This document shows positions 48,255-57,992 of a stretch of 64,000 nt of DNA, piece after piece; the stretch's first letter is position 1, and the number at the start of each line of letters is the position of its first letter. The translations under genes were made by a program, and so were the position numbers. Origin of the DNA: an uncultured Elusimicrobia bacterium (lineage in GTDB: Bacteria; Elusimicrobiota; Elusimicrobia; Elusimicrobiales; UBA9959); NCBI GenBank assembly GCA_903873295.1, contig CAIQNV010000020.1, positions 1 through 64,000 of the forward strand. The letters are read 5' to 3'. Below the pieces are notes generated by a model, which did not search any database, was not told the origin of the DNA, and was given only the letters and a program-made list of their open reading frames with translations.

Positions 48255-49019
48255 ATGACCGCTATAGACATACACCTGGAGAATTTCGAGGGCCCCCTCG
48301 ACCTGCTGATGCACCTTATCAAGAAGAACAACCTTGATATTTACGACATCCCTATCTCCCAGATAACTGCCGAATACCTGCAGTATCTCGACGTGATGAA
48401 GAGCCTCAATCTGGACGTGGCGGGCGAATTTTTGGTGATGGCGGCCACGCTGATGCAGGTTAAGGCCAAGATGCTGCTGCCCGCGCCCGCGCTGCCCGAG
48501 GGCGAGAACGGCCCCGACCCGCGCGGCGCGCTGGTGTCCATGCTGGAGGAGTACCAGCGCTACAAGGAAGCCTCAAAAGAGATGAACGGCCGCTTCGCCC
48601 GGTTCAAGGACGCCTTCTACCGCGGCTCGCCGGTCTTCTCGAGCGAGGAAAAATATCTTGACCTGGATTTTCACGCGCTGATGGACGCGGTGAAGCGCGC
48701 TTTCGAGCGGACCGAGCCCAGCCGCGGGGTCGACGCCGACCAGTTCCCCATAGAGTCGCGCGTTGAAAAGATAGAGAAGATGCTGGCAGGCCGGGAGTGG
48801 CTGCTGCTCGACGAGATCTTCGCCTCCGAGACCAAGCGCCTGGGAGTTATCACCTGTTTCATGGCCCTGCTTGAGCTGGTAAAGCAGAGGAAGATCCTGG
48901 TCTCGCAGGACGAAGCCTATACCGAGGTGCGCATTTATCCCGCGCCCGCCGCCGCCCTGGTCCCCGCGCCGGCAGAGCCCGCCGCCGCTCAGCCCGAAGA
49001 GGGCGGAAGCGCCGTATAG
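48255..49019 (+). CDS. scpA: Segregation and condensation protein A
   Basis: IHLENFEGPLDLLMHLIKKNNLDIYDIPISQITAEYLQYLD. Confidence 0.93.
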   Translation: MTAIDIHLENFEGPLDLLMHLIKKNNLDIYDIPISQITAEYLQYLDVMKSLNLDVAGEFLVMAATLMQVKAKMLLPAPALPEGENGPDPRGALVSMLEEYQRYKEASKEMNGRFARFKDAFYRGSPVFSSEEKYLDLDFHALMDAVKRAFERTEPSRGVDADQFPIESRVEKIEKMLAGREWLLLDEIFASETKRLGVITCFMALLELVKQRKILVSQDEAYTEVRIYPAPAAALVPAPAEPAAAQPEEGGSAV

Positions 49020-49069
49020 GCTCGGCCGCTATTTCGCTATTCGCTATTCGTTATCGTTAAGAGGTACCT

Positions 49070-49903
49070 ATGGAAGACACGGAACTTAAAAAAGTGCTTG
49101 AAACCCTGCTGTTCATTACCGACGCCCCGCTGCCGGTGAGCCGCATAGCCCAGCTTTGCGAGATAAAGAACAAGGAGCGCCTGGAGGGCGCCCTTCTCGA
49201 ACTGCGCAAAAGCTACGACGAGGAAGGCCGCACCCTGCAAGTGATGCAGGTGGCGGGAGGCTGGCAGCTGGCTACCCGCCCCGAATACGGCCTGTGGGTG
49301 CGCAAGCTCTATCAGAATAAAATGACGGTGCGCCTTACGCAGGCCGCGCTGGAAACGCTCTGCATAATAGCCTATAAGCAGCCGCTGACCCGCGCCGAGA
49401 TCGAGGCCATCCGCGGCGTGGAAGTGATCGGCCCGCTGGAAACGCTCACGCAGCGCAGGCTTATTACCGTAGTCGGCCGCCGCGAGAGCATAGGCCGCCC
49501 CATCCTTTACGGCACCACCAGCGAATTCCTGCGCCAGTTCGGCCTTAATTCCCTGGACGACCTGCCCAAGCTAGAGAGCTTTAACATAGAGAACATGGCC
49601 GCCGCCGCCCAATCCACGGCGATCGAGCTTATCGAGCAGGAGTCCATCCCCGAGCCGGTCGAGGAAGGCGCGCCCGCGGCCGATCCCTCTCCGGTTGAAG
49701 CCTATGCCGCCGAAGGCGCCGGGCCGGTCTCCGGCGAAACAGAGGCCCAGGCGGAAGTAACCGCCCAGGAGGGGCCCGCCCCGGAACCGGAGCCCGCGCA
49801 GGAAGCGCCGGTTTCCGAAATGGCAGAGGCCCGGCCCGAACCGGCCTTGGAAGCGGCCGTCTCCGAGCAGGCCGGACCCGAAGAGCCGCAGGAAAATAAA
49901 TAA
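49070..49903 (+). CDS. scpB: Segregation and condensation protein B with long acidic Pro/Ala/Glu tail
   Basis: LETLLFITDAPLPVSRIAQL, RLTQAALETLCIIAYKQPLTRAEIEAIRGVEV, RPILYGTTSEFLRQFGL. Confidence 0.93.
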   Translation: MEDTELKKVLETLLFITDAPLPVSRIAQLCEIKNKERLEGALLELRKSYDEEGRTLQVMQVAGGWQLATRPEYGLWVRKLYQNKMTVRLTQAALETLCIIAYKQPLTRAEIEAIRGVEVIGPLETLTQRRLITVVGRRESIGRPILYGTTSEFLRQFGLNSLDDLPKLESFNIENMAAAAQSTAIELIEQESIPEPVEEGAPAADPSPVEAYAAEGAGPVSGETEAQAEVTAQEGPAPEPEPAQEAPVSEMAEARPEPALEAAVSEQAGPEEPQENK

Positions 49904-49960
49904 GCGTTTGTTTTGCTTTGATGACTTTCCGCCGTCCGCCTTTAGCTTTTTTGTCTTCTT

Positions 49961-50950
49961 ATGCCTGAAATCCGTAAAGATCCCGTTTTCGGCCGCTGGG
50001 TTATAATAGCCTCGGAGCGCGGCCGGCGGCCCAATGAGTTCCGTCCCGGGGGCGGCCCGCAGGGCCATATCTGTCCCTTCTGCGCCGGCAACGAGGCCCT
50101 TACTCCGCCCGTTATTTATTCGCTGCCAGGAGCGGGGGGCGGCTGGCGCCTGCGCGTGGTGGGGAACAAGTACCCGGCGCTGGTTTCCGAAGGCTCCGCC
50201 GATAAAAGCCGCGAGGGCCTCTACGACCGGATGGACGCCCTTGGCTTCCACGAGGTGGTCATAGAGACCCCCGAGCACGGCCGCCCGCTAGAGGAAATGC
50301 CCGTAGAAGCGGTGTCCGACGTGCTGAAAACTTTCATGCTGCGCGTCAAAGAAATTAAAAAGGACCCGCGCATAAAGCACGTGCTGATCTTTAAGAACCA
50401 TGGCCGCAACGCCGGGGCGAGCCTGCTGCATCCGCATTCGCAGATAATAGCCATGCCTCTGGCCCCGCTCCGGGTAACGCAGGAGCTGGACGGCGCCGCC
50501 GGGCACCATGCGGAGCGCGGCACCTGCGTTTTCTGCGACATAACGGCGGAGGAGCTCTCCTTTAAAAAGCGAGTGGTGGCGGAAAATTCCTCGTTCCTGG
50601 CCTTCACGCCCTACGCCAGCTGCTTCTCTTTTGAGATCTGGATACTGCCTAAAAAACATCTGAGTCATTTCGAGAACATCCCGGAGGCCGAGGCCGGGGC
50701 GCTGGCTGAGGTTCTAAAGACCGCTCTCGGCAAGCTCTCGGCGTCCCTGCCCGACCTGTCCTATAACCTGATCGTGCACACCATGCCGGTGCAGGAGCCG
50801 GAGGCGCGGCATTACCACTGGCACATTGAGATAACGCCCAAGCTCACGCGCGTGGCCGGCTTCGAGTGGGGCACGGGCTTCTACATCAATACGGTCGCCC
50901 CTGAAGAGGCCGCGGAAATTCTGAATTCGGGCGGGAAATATAAAGTTTAA
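49961..50950 (+). CDS. galT: Galactose-1-phosphate uridylyltransferase family
   Basis: IRKDPVFGRWVIIASERGRRPNEF, CPFCAGNE, FKNHGRNAGASLLHPHSQIIAMPL, YHWHIEITPKL. Confidence 0.92.
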   Translation: MPEIRKDPVFGRWVIIASERGRRPNEFRPGGGPQGHICPFCAGNEALTPPVIYSLPGAGGGWRLRVVGNKYPALVSEGSADKSREGLYDRMDALGFHEVVIETPEHGRPLEEMPVEAVSDVLKTFMLRVKEIKKDPRIKHVLIFKNHGRNAGASLLHPHSQIIAMPLAPLRVTQELDGAAGHHAERGTCVFCDITAEELSFKKRVVAENSSFLAFTPYASCFSFEIWILPKKHLSHFENIPEAEAGALAEVLKTALGKLSASLPDLSYNLIVHTMPVQEPEARHYHWHIEITPKLTRVAGFEWGTGFYINTVAPEEAAEILNSGGKYKV

Positions 50951-50998
50951 TAACTGTTCGGCCGGAAGAAAACCACGGAGACACGGAGACCAGAAATC

Positions 50999-52456
50999 AT
51001 GAAGATCCTTATTGCCGCGAGCGAAGCTTTTCCTTTCTGCAAGACCGGCGGGCTGGCCGACGTGACCGGGGCGCTGGCGCAGGTTTTTTCCCGCGCCGAG
51101 GACACCGAGGTGGTGCTTTTCCTGCCGCGCTACCGCAACGTGGGCGGCGGGGCGTTCTCGCTTAAGGCCGCGGGCGGCAGCTTCCTGATCCCCGTGGGCA
51201 ACCGCGTCGAGACCGCCACCATGAGCCGCGTGCAGTGGGGCAAGGTGGCCGTCTATTTTATCGAGAACCCCAAATATTTCGACCGGCCCGGCATGTACCG
51301 CGCCGCCGGAGGCGACTACGAGGATAACGACGAGCGGTTTCTTTTCTTTTCGCGCGCGGTGCTGGAGGGCGCCAAGTTCATAGGCTTCAAGCCCGACGTG
51401 ATACACTGCCACGACTGGCAGACCGGCCTGGTGCCCGCCTACCTGCGCACCCTTTACCGCATAGACTCCTTCTACGCCAAAACGGCCTCCGTGTTCACCA
51501 TACACAATATCGCCTACCAGGGGATGTTCCCCAAGGAGACCCTGCTTAAGGCCGGCTTCTCCTGGCTGGATTTCACCCCCGAGCGCCTCGAGTTTTACGG
51601 CGGGATCAACTTCATGAAATCCGCGCTGGTCTTTGCGGACCTGATAACCACGGTAAGCCCCACCTACGCCAGCGAAATACAGTACCGCCCGGAATTCGGC
51701 CACGGGCTGGACGGCGTGATGAAACACCGTACCTCGGACCTGTTCGGCATCCTCAACGGCATTGACGAGGAGATCTGGGACCCGGCCACCGACACCTTTC
51801 TGGAGCGCGGCTATGAGCTGAAGAGCTTCCAGCGCGGCAAGGCGGCGGCCAAAAAGGCGCTTCAGAACGAGCTCGGCCTTGAAGAAAACAAGGACCTGAT
51901 ACTGGCCGGAGTGGTGAGCCGGCTGGATCACCAGAAAGGGCTGGACGTTTTGCTGAAGCTGGCTCCGGAGTTCCTGGACAAGCTCCAGTTCGTGGTGCTG
52001 GGTTCCGGCGACCCCGGGCTGGCCGACGCTTTAGGCGCGCTGGCGCTGCAGAACCCCAAACGCGTGGCTTTCAGGTCCGGCTTCGACGAGGCGCTGGCGC
52101 ACCGCATTTACGGCGGCTCGGATATTTTCGTGATGCCTTCGCGCTTCGAGCCCTGCGGCCTCAGCCAGATGATCGCGATGCGCTACGGCGCCCTGCCGGT
52201 GGTGACGCGCACGGGCGGGCTTAAGGACACGGTCTACTACAACGGCGAGCCGAAGGATTCCAACGGCTTCGCGATAGACAACCCGGAAGCCGGGGAGCTG
52301 CGCTCGGTGCTGGGGCACATCGTGTCGCTTTTCGGCTGGCGCGAGAACTGGAATCTGATGGTGCGCAACGCCATGCGCGGAGATTACGCCTGGGGGAAGT
52401 CGGCCGAGGCCTACCTTAAGCTCTTCAATATCGCCGCCCAGCGCAGGCAGCTTTAG
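50999..52456 (+). CDS. glgA: Glycogen synthase
   Basis: MKILIAASEAFPFCKTGGLADVTGAL, CHDWQTGLVPAYL, GILNGIDEEIWDP, PSRFEPCGLSQMIAMRYGALPVVTRTGGLKDTV. Confidence 0.96.
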   Translation: MKILIAASEAFPFCKTGGLADVTGALAQVFSRAEDTEVVLFLPRYRNVGGGAFSLKAAGGSFLIPVGNRVETATMSRVQWGKVAVYFIENPKYFDRPGMYRAAGGDYEDNDERFLFFSRAVLEGAKFIGFKPDVIHCHDWQTGLVPAYLRTLYRIDSFYAKTASVFTIHNIAYQGMFPKETLLKAGFSWLDFTPERLEFYGGINFMKSALVFADLITTVSPTYASEIQYRPEFGHGLDGVMKHRTSDLFGILNGIDEEIWDPATDTFLERGYELKSFQRGKAAAKKALQNELGLEENKDLILAGVVSRLDHQKGLDVLLKLAPEFLDKLQFVVLGSGDPGLADALGALALQNPKRVAFRSGFDEALAHRIYGGSDIFVMPSRFEPCGLSQMIAMRYGALPVVTRTGGLKDTVYYNGEPKDSNGFAIDNPEAGELRSVLGHIVSLFGWRENWNLMVRNAMRGDYAWGKSAEAYLKLFNIAAQRRQL

Positions 52457-52460
52457 CTCT

Positions 52461-52592
52461 GGGCCGGGCATGGGGTTGCTCTGGAGCCGCTTTGGGGAAG
52501 GGGGCCCCGCTTCGGGGGGAACCGCGCAACGGTTCCTGCGCGGCGGAATGGGCAACCCTATGACCGGACCGTAACCAGGCTAAACCCGGAAG
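52461..52592. repeat. Palindromic repeat family A, copy A3
   Basis: GGGCCGGGCATGGGGTTGCTCTGGAGCCGCTTTGGGG ... AATGGGCAACCCTATGACCGG...CTAAACCCGGAAG. Confidence 0.85.
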
Positions 52593-52658
52593 TCCCATTT
52601 TTTATACAATAATCCGTAAGCGAAGCGGCGGTCAGATTCTCGGTCAAAGGGGTATGCC

Positions 52659-54170
52659 ATGGCTCAGCTTGATTCCTTGAAACTTACCATTCCGAACGAC
52701 CTTTCCTATCTGGATATTGCTTTGAGTTTTATCCGGGAGACCGCCGCCAAATTCGGGTTCGCTAAAACGGAACTCGGCCAGATAGAGCTGGCGGGCGAGG
52801 AAGCCGTCACGAACGTCATAAAACACGCTTTCGAAAAAGGCGAGCACAGCTCCTTCGACATAACCTGCGAGCGCATCCCGCTAGGAATTAAAGTCATAAT
52901 CAAGGATAAAGGCATACCCTTTGACGCCAGCCTGTTGGAGCAGTACGACCCGGCCAAAGTTTCAGCGGATAACAGAACCGCCGGCATGGGGGTGTTCCTC
53001 ATGAAACAGGCCGTCGACATGGTGTCTTTTGTCAATTTGGGCATGGAGGGCAAGGAAACCCACCTCACAAAGTACCTGCCGCATAAAAATATCGAGGAAT
53101 ATTTTCCGGGACAGAAACTGGAAGTGGATGACAAGCCGCCCGCTCCCGTGATAATCCAGGAAAGAATTCCCTACGAAGTCCGCAGGATGCGCTCCGAGGA
53201 AGCGATTGAGGTGTCAAGGTGCGCCTACAAGTCCCACGGCTATTCTTTCTTCGACGAGAATATCTATTTCCCCGAGCGGCTGGCGGAACTGAACCGGAGC
53301 GAAGAGCTTATTTCACTGGTGGCGGTGACGACCGACAACATCTTCATGGGGCACGCCGCCCTTCATTACCCGCATGTCGGAGCCAGGATCGCCGAGCTCA
53401 CCTATGCCTTCGTCAACATGGAATACCGGGGGCAGGGCTGCCTGACGCGTCTGAGCGACATGTTGTTCAATATGGAGAAGAAGTACCCGCTCACCGGAGT
53501 TTACGCCAATGCCGTCACGAACCACCTCTTTACGCAGAAAGTCATGGTGAAATACGCCATCAACGACTGCGGGGTTTACCTTGCGGCCAGCCCCGGCACC
53601 TGGGTCTTCCGGGGGATCTCGGGGGAAAGCAAGCAGCGGCTCAGCGTGATCCTCTGCTTCAAATATCTCGCTCCCCCGGCGCGGCTGACGGTTTACCCGC
53701 CGGCGGAGCACAGGGAGATGGTGGAGAGGCTTTACAAAAACGTAGGAGCGGCGCACGCTTACGCCGCGCCCGATGAGGAACAGGTCTCCGCGATCCGCGA
53801 GAAATCGAGCATCAGGACCGATATTTATTCCTCGGAGGAATGCGCGGAGATCTGGGCGGAAGAGTCCGGCAGGGACCTGGTCAAACAAGTCAAGGCCTCT
53901 CTTCACGACCTCTGCCTTAAACAGCTCGGCGCCATCTACCTTTACCTGAGCCTGGAGGATCCCGCCACCTGCGCCCTCGCGCCCGAGCTGGAAAAACTGG
54001 GATTCTTTTTCTCAGGCATACTCCCGCAAACGGATATCGGCGATGCCCTGGTATTCCAGTATCTGAACAATATTGAAATGGATTATTCCAAGATCCAGGT
54101 CCTGACGGACACCGGAAAAGCGCTGATCGAATACATCAAAGAAAGGGACCCTAATCTCGTAGCCCGCTAA
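52659..54170 (+). CDS. RsbW-like HATPase (anti-sigma-type) fused to a GNAT acetyltransferase-like domain
   Basis: N-term IELAGEEAVTNVIKHAFEKGEHSSFDITCE..IKDKGIPFD..GMGVFLMKQAVD; mid VRRMRSEEAIEVSRCAYKSHGYSFF..LTYAFVNMEYRGQGCLTRLSDMLF. Confidence 0.8.
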   Translation: MAQLDSLKLTIPNDLSYLDIALSFIRETAAKFGFAKTELGQIELAGEEAVTNVIKHAFEKGEHSSFDITCERIPLGIKVIIKDKGIPFDASLLEQYDPAKVSADNRTAGMGVFLMKQAVDMVSFVNLGMEGKETHLTKYLPHKNIEEYFPGQKLEVDDKPPAPVIIQERIPYEVRRMRSEEAIEVSRCAYKSHGYSFFDENIYFPERLAELNRSEELISLVAVTTDNIFMGHAALHYPHVGARIAELTYAFVNMEYRGQGCLTRLSDMLFNMEKKYPLTGVYANAVTNHLFTQKVMVKYAINDCGVYLAASPGTWVFRGISGESKQRLSVILCFKYLAPPARLTVYPPAEHREMVERLYKNVGAAHAYAAPDEEQVSAIREKSSIRTDIYSSEECAEIWAEESGRDLVKQVKASLHDLCLKQLGAIYLYLSLEDPATCALAPELEKLGFFFSGILPQTDIGDALVFQYLNNIEMDYSKIQVLTDTGKALIEYIKERDPNLVAR

Positions 54171-54180
54171 AATCGCAGCT

Positions 54181-54359
54181 CTTCCGGGTTTAGCCTGGGG
54201 ACGGGCCGGTCATGGGGTTGCCCATTCAGCTGCGCAGGAACCGTTGGCCGTCTGCTGAGCATAGCTCTTGATACGGCACGGGCATAGCCCAGCGCGGTTC
54301 CCCCCGAAGCGGGGCCCCCCTCCCCAAAGCGGCTTCAGAGCAACCCCATGCCCGGCCCG
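54181..54359. repeat. Palindromic repeat family A, copy A4 (opposite orientation)
   Basis: CTTCCGGGTTTAGCCTGGGGACGGGCCGGTCATGGGGTTGCCCATTC ... GAGCAACCCCATGCCCGGCCC. Confidence 0.85.
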
Positions 54360-54483
54360 CTGCTGTTCTTGATCCGGCAAGCGCAGTTCTTTAGCCGGAC
54401 TACCGGGTATCTACCCGCGGGGAACCCGGAAGCACAATAAGTCATTTCCCCCATGGTTCCGCTTTTTTCTGCCGCCCGCCTAT

Positions 54484-56127
54484 ATGACTAAAAAGTACGC
54501 CGACACCGCCTTCGATAACGCCAGTATTTATTCGAATAAAAAACTTCTTAAAGGTACTCTTCTGGTAAGCGGCAGGCGGATCTCGTATATCGGCGCCCGG
54601 AAACAAAGCGGGCGTTTGCGCGGCCCTCGCACGCGGGTCATAGACCTTAAAGGCGGGCTTATTCTCCCCGGTTTCCAGGACGCGCACCTGCACTCCTCCT
54701 TCGGCGCTCTTTTCCGCAAAGGCTGCGATCTGGCAGGCCTCAACAGCGAAAAAGATTACCTCGAAGCTCTGGCGCTTTATGCCGCCTCGCACAAAGATAA
54801 GCCCTGCATACGCGGGAGCGGGTGGAACTACGGCGCCTTCGGGCGGAGAGGCCCGGAGAGAGCGGCGCTGGATTCGGTTATCCCCGATGTTCCCGCGATG
54901 ATCAATGCTGTCGACGGCCATGCCGCCTGGGTTAACTCGAAGGCTCTGGAGCTGGCCGGAATAACTAAGGAGACGCCTTCGCCCGCCGGGGGGATAATAG
55001 AGCGCGATCCCGCGACGGGCGAGCCGTCCGGGACGCTGAGGGAGCTGGCGGCGATAATGCCGGTCCTGGAAGCGCTGCCGCGCGTCCCTCCCGAGGAGCT
55101 GGAGGAGGAAGCCTCCGGCTTCCTGCGGACGCTGGCCGCGTACGGGATCTGCGGCATCCACGACGCCGCGCTGACCCCGGATGTCGCCGAGAGCTATGCT
55201 GCGCTTGACGCGAAAGGCCTTCTTACTTCCCGGGTAAGCGGGGCGTTCCTTTGCGAGCCGGGGGGCGGGAAAGCGCAGGTTAAGAGGCTTCTCGCCCTGC
55301 GGGCTGAATTTGCCGGAAAACATTTCGCGCCGCGCACTGTAAAATTATTTCTGGACGGAGTCGTGGAAGGCCATACCGCTTTTCTGCTCGAGCCCTACTG
55401 CGACCTGCCTGGCGTCCGGGGGCGGCCCGCCTGGGAAAAGACCGACCTGGAAGGGACGGTGGCTGCGCTGGACCGCGCCGGCTTTCAACTCCACATCCAT
55501 GCCATAGGAGACGCGGCCGTGCGCATGGCGCTTGACGCTTTTAAAAACGCGGCTGAAAAAAACGGGAGGCGGGATTCGCGCCATATAATAGCCCACCTTG
55601 AGCTTGTCCACGGAAAAGACAGGCCCCGCTTCAGAGAATTGGGCGTTATCGCTAATTTCCAGCCGGTCTGGTTTTACCTGGATACTTTCTCCGACAGCCT
55701 GCTCGTCCGGCGCCTCGGCGAAAAGCGCGCGGGAAGCCGCTTTAAGATCCGCAGCCTGCTTGACGCGGGCGCGGCCGTCTCCTGCGGCAGCGACTGGCCG
55801 GTGGGCGGGGATTTTATTTCCCTCAACCCCCTTGATTCTGTCCAGATAGGGATCACCCGGCGCGGGACGAAGGCCCGCGGGGGAAAGCCATACATGCCTG
55901 GAGAGCGGCTTGCATTGAGGACCATGCTGGATTGCTGGACGCTTAACGGGGCTTACGCTGATTTTAGGGAGAAGGAGACCGGCTCGCTGAAGGACGGAAA
56001 ACTGGCGGACCTGGCCGTGCTGGATAAAAATATTTTTGCCGGGCGGCCGGGCGAAATTCACCGGGCTGAAGTCGTCCTGACCATGTTCGAGGGGAAAATA
56101 GTCTTTGAAAAATCCGCCCGGCAATAA
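54484..56127 (+). CDS. Amidohydrolase family protein (YtcJ-like)
   Basis: GGLILPGFQDAHLHSSFGAL, NAVDGHAAWVNSKAL, LHIHAIGDAAVRMALDAF, SCGSDWPVGG. Confidence 0.9.
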   Translation: MTKKYADTAFDNASIYSNKKLLKGTLLVSGRRISYIGARKQSGRLRGPRTRVIDLKGGLILPGFQDAHLHSSFGALFRKGCDLAGLNSEKDYLEALALYAASHKDKPCIRGSGWNYGAFGRRGPERAALDSVIPDVPAMINAVDGHAAWVNSKALELAGITKETPSPAGGIIERDPATGEPSGTLRELAAIMPVLEALPRVPPEELEEEASGFLRTLAAYGICGIHDAALTPDVAESYAALDAKGLLTSRVSGAFLCEPGGGKAQVKRLLALRAEFAGKHFAPRTVKLFLDGVVEGHTAFLLEPYCDLPGVRGRPAWEKTDLEGTVAALDRAGFQLHIHAIGDAAVRMALDAFKNAAEKNGRRDSRHIIAHLELVHGKDRPRFRELGVIANFQPVWFYLDTFSDSLLVRRLGEKRAGSRFKIRSLLDAGAAVSCGSDWPVGGDFISLNPLDSVQIGITRRGTKARGGKPYMPGERLALRTMLDCWTLNGAYADFREKETGSLKDGKLADLAVLDKNIFAGRPGEIHRAEVVLTMFEGKIVFEKSARQ

Positions 56128-56196
56128 GTTTCGCCTTTGACAGGGGCGGCTGATAATTCGTAAATTTGAGATATACCGGTGTAGAGGAGAAATATC

Positions 56197-56643
56197 ATGA
56201 AAATGCTGATAACGATGTTCTTGGTGACTTTGCCCGCGGCGGCGCAGGCGGCGGGAATGCGCGGAGGCTGCGGGCACGGCGGCGGACACGCGGCCGCGGC
56301 GCTTTACGCGGTGCTGGCGGTCCTGGGCTACTGGGTGGCGCAGCACGCGGCGAAAGAAACGGCCAACTGCATTAAGAGGACGGGGGCTGTGGTGGGCATG
56401 ACGCTGGTCGTCATCGGCCTGCTGGGGCTGCTGTGCGGAGTGGGAAGCCACATCAAGAAGAGTCTGGCGCGCTCCTGCTCCTGCTCCGGGCAGGGCGAGA
56501 TGATGGGCGGCGGACAAGGCATGATGAGGCACGGCGGACAGGGCATGATGATGCAGGGCGGCCAGGAAGGCAAAATGGGCGAGATGCCCGAGATGTCCGA
56601 AGGTAAAAAAGCCCCTGACAGCGCTATGAAAAAGAAGAAATAG
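56197..56643 (+). CDS. Small membrane protein with Met/Gly-rich C-terminus
   Basis: Signal/TM segments; tail GEMMGGGQGMMRHGGQGMMMQGGQEGKMGEMPEM. Confidence 0.65.
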   Translation: MKMLITMFLVTLPAAAQAAGMRGGCGHGGGHAAAALYAVLAVLGYWVAQHAAKETANCIKRTGAVVGMTLVVIGLLGLLCGVGSHIKKSLARSCSCSGQGEMMGGGQGMMRHGGQGMMMQGGQEGKMGEMPEMSEGKKAPDSAMKKKK

Positions 56644-56797
56644 ATAGGCTGAAGTCCGGTTGACAAGAGCGGAACTTTATTGCGGATAAGCCTGTTCGGC
56701 CTCCGGAGCGGTAGGTTCGAGTCAAAGCTCGACAGCCGGCGGAGGCGTACAGGTCCGTCTCCATAAAGCAGAGCCTAAAGATCGTTCCGGAACAAGA

Positions 56798-57541
56798 TCA
56801 GCTTCCGCCGTCCGGCGGCTTTTTTGACGCCAGGGCGTCCCAGGCCGATCTTATTCCCGCCAGCGGCGCGAACGACATGGCGCCTGTTCCGGCGAAAAAA
56901 ATCACTCGCGCTATCCCCACGCACCGCTTCAGCAGGCCCAGCTGGCCTAAGAGATAATTCCAGTCGTGAAGCCCGCCTTCCCGGCCGGATCGGCCCGTTA
57001 TAAGGATAAGCGCCTGTACGTCGGCGTCGGCCAGATAAAAGCTTACGTTCACAAGACTGTAGCCTGTCCAAAAGACGGCGAAAAGACAGCCCGCTTTACT
57101 CCCTCTGGCGAAAAAATAATAAAAAAACGCGAGCGGAAAGGCTAGCTGGAATATAGTTCCGCCCGCCGTCATCAAAAACTCGCTCCCGAAGATGCCGAGA
57201 AGCGGATGTCCCGCCTCGTGGAGCACAAGGGTCAGCGCGCTCAGCGGAAGCAGAACGCTGTCCACCCTCGCCCAGCCTTCCGTGACGGGCAGGTAGGATT
57301 TGAAGTTGAAAGCGTAAATAAAGGCGATCGCCGCCGCCGCGGCCGCGGGGTAAAAATAGGCGTGGCTGAGCACAAGAGCTTTCCAGTCCCGGTCCGGGTT
57401 CCCCGCGGCAGAAGCCGCGCCGTTATCCGCCGCCGTTCGCGCGGGGAGCGTTTTTTTTAGCCATTTATCAAAGATCAAGCCGCAAGCCCGGCACTCCGCC
57501 TCTTCCTTCCCGGATTCTCTTCCGCAATTCGGACATTTCAT
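56798..57541 (-). CDS. Zinc-ribbon membrane protein with HEAGH motif (putative M50-like)
   Basis: MKCPNCGRESGKEEAECRACGLIFDKWL; LTLVLHEAGHPLLGIFGSEFLMTAGGTIFQLAFPLAFF. Confidence 0.7.
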   Translation of the reverse strand: MKCPNCGRESGKEEAECRACGLIFDKWLKKTLPARTAADNGAASAAGNPDRDWKALVLSHAYFYPAAAAAAIAFIYAFNFKSYLPVTEGWARVDSVLLPLSALTLVLHEAGHPLLGIFGSEFLMTAGGTIFQLAFPLAFFYYFFARGSKAGCLFAVFWTGYSLVNVSFYLADADVQALILITGRSGREGGLHDWNYLLGQLGLLKRCVGIARVIFFAGTGAMSFAPLAGIRSAWDALASKKPPDGGS

Positions 57542-57745
57542 TATTCGTCTATTATATAAAAGTGACTATTGTCCGTCCTGCGGTTAATCCCTGCAAGTCC
57601 GCCCGAAGGACAGGAGTTTGCGCGCCGCCTTTGGGCCCGGAATTTCAGGGCCAAAAAACGGGCGGAAACTGGGCCTTTTGGGCCTATCTGCCCCCCGGCT
57701 ATTTATCGTAAGATATAGGCACGGGGTTTAGAAGCGAGGACAGTT

Positions 57746-57946
57746 ATGGCGATAACCTGCAACTTTGACAAAGACAATTCCGAAAACCGGAAGGAAGATA
57801 AATTGATAGTGCGCATTCCCGCCGGGCAGCGCATCGGCGCGGATACCCCCGACTTAAAGCCGGCCAAACCCGGCGCCTACCTGTGGAACCTGACCCCCCG
57901 CCCCCGCTCCTCCAAGAGCTGGCGGGACCGCTCTTCTTTAGATTAA
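57746..57946 (+). CDS. Small hypothetical protein
   Basis: 66-aa ORF with upstream GA-rich segment; weak support. Confidence 0.35.
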   Translation: MAITCNFDKDNSENRKEDKLIVRIPAGQRIGADTPDLKPAKPGAYLWNLTPRPRSSKSWRDRSSLD

Positions 57947-57992
57947 GACCCGGTAAAAAAATCCGCCGCCCTTAAAATTCTTAAACTGACCC

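Noticed and set aside
46700-48331. 543-aa ORF antisense to the site-2 protease and trpS genes
   Set aside because: Covers well-identified genes on the plus strand; composition typical of an antisense shadow.
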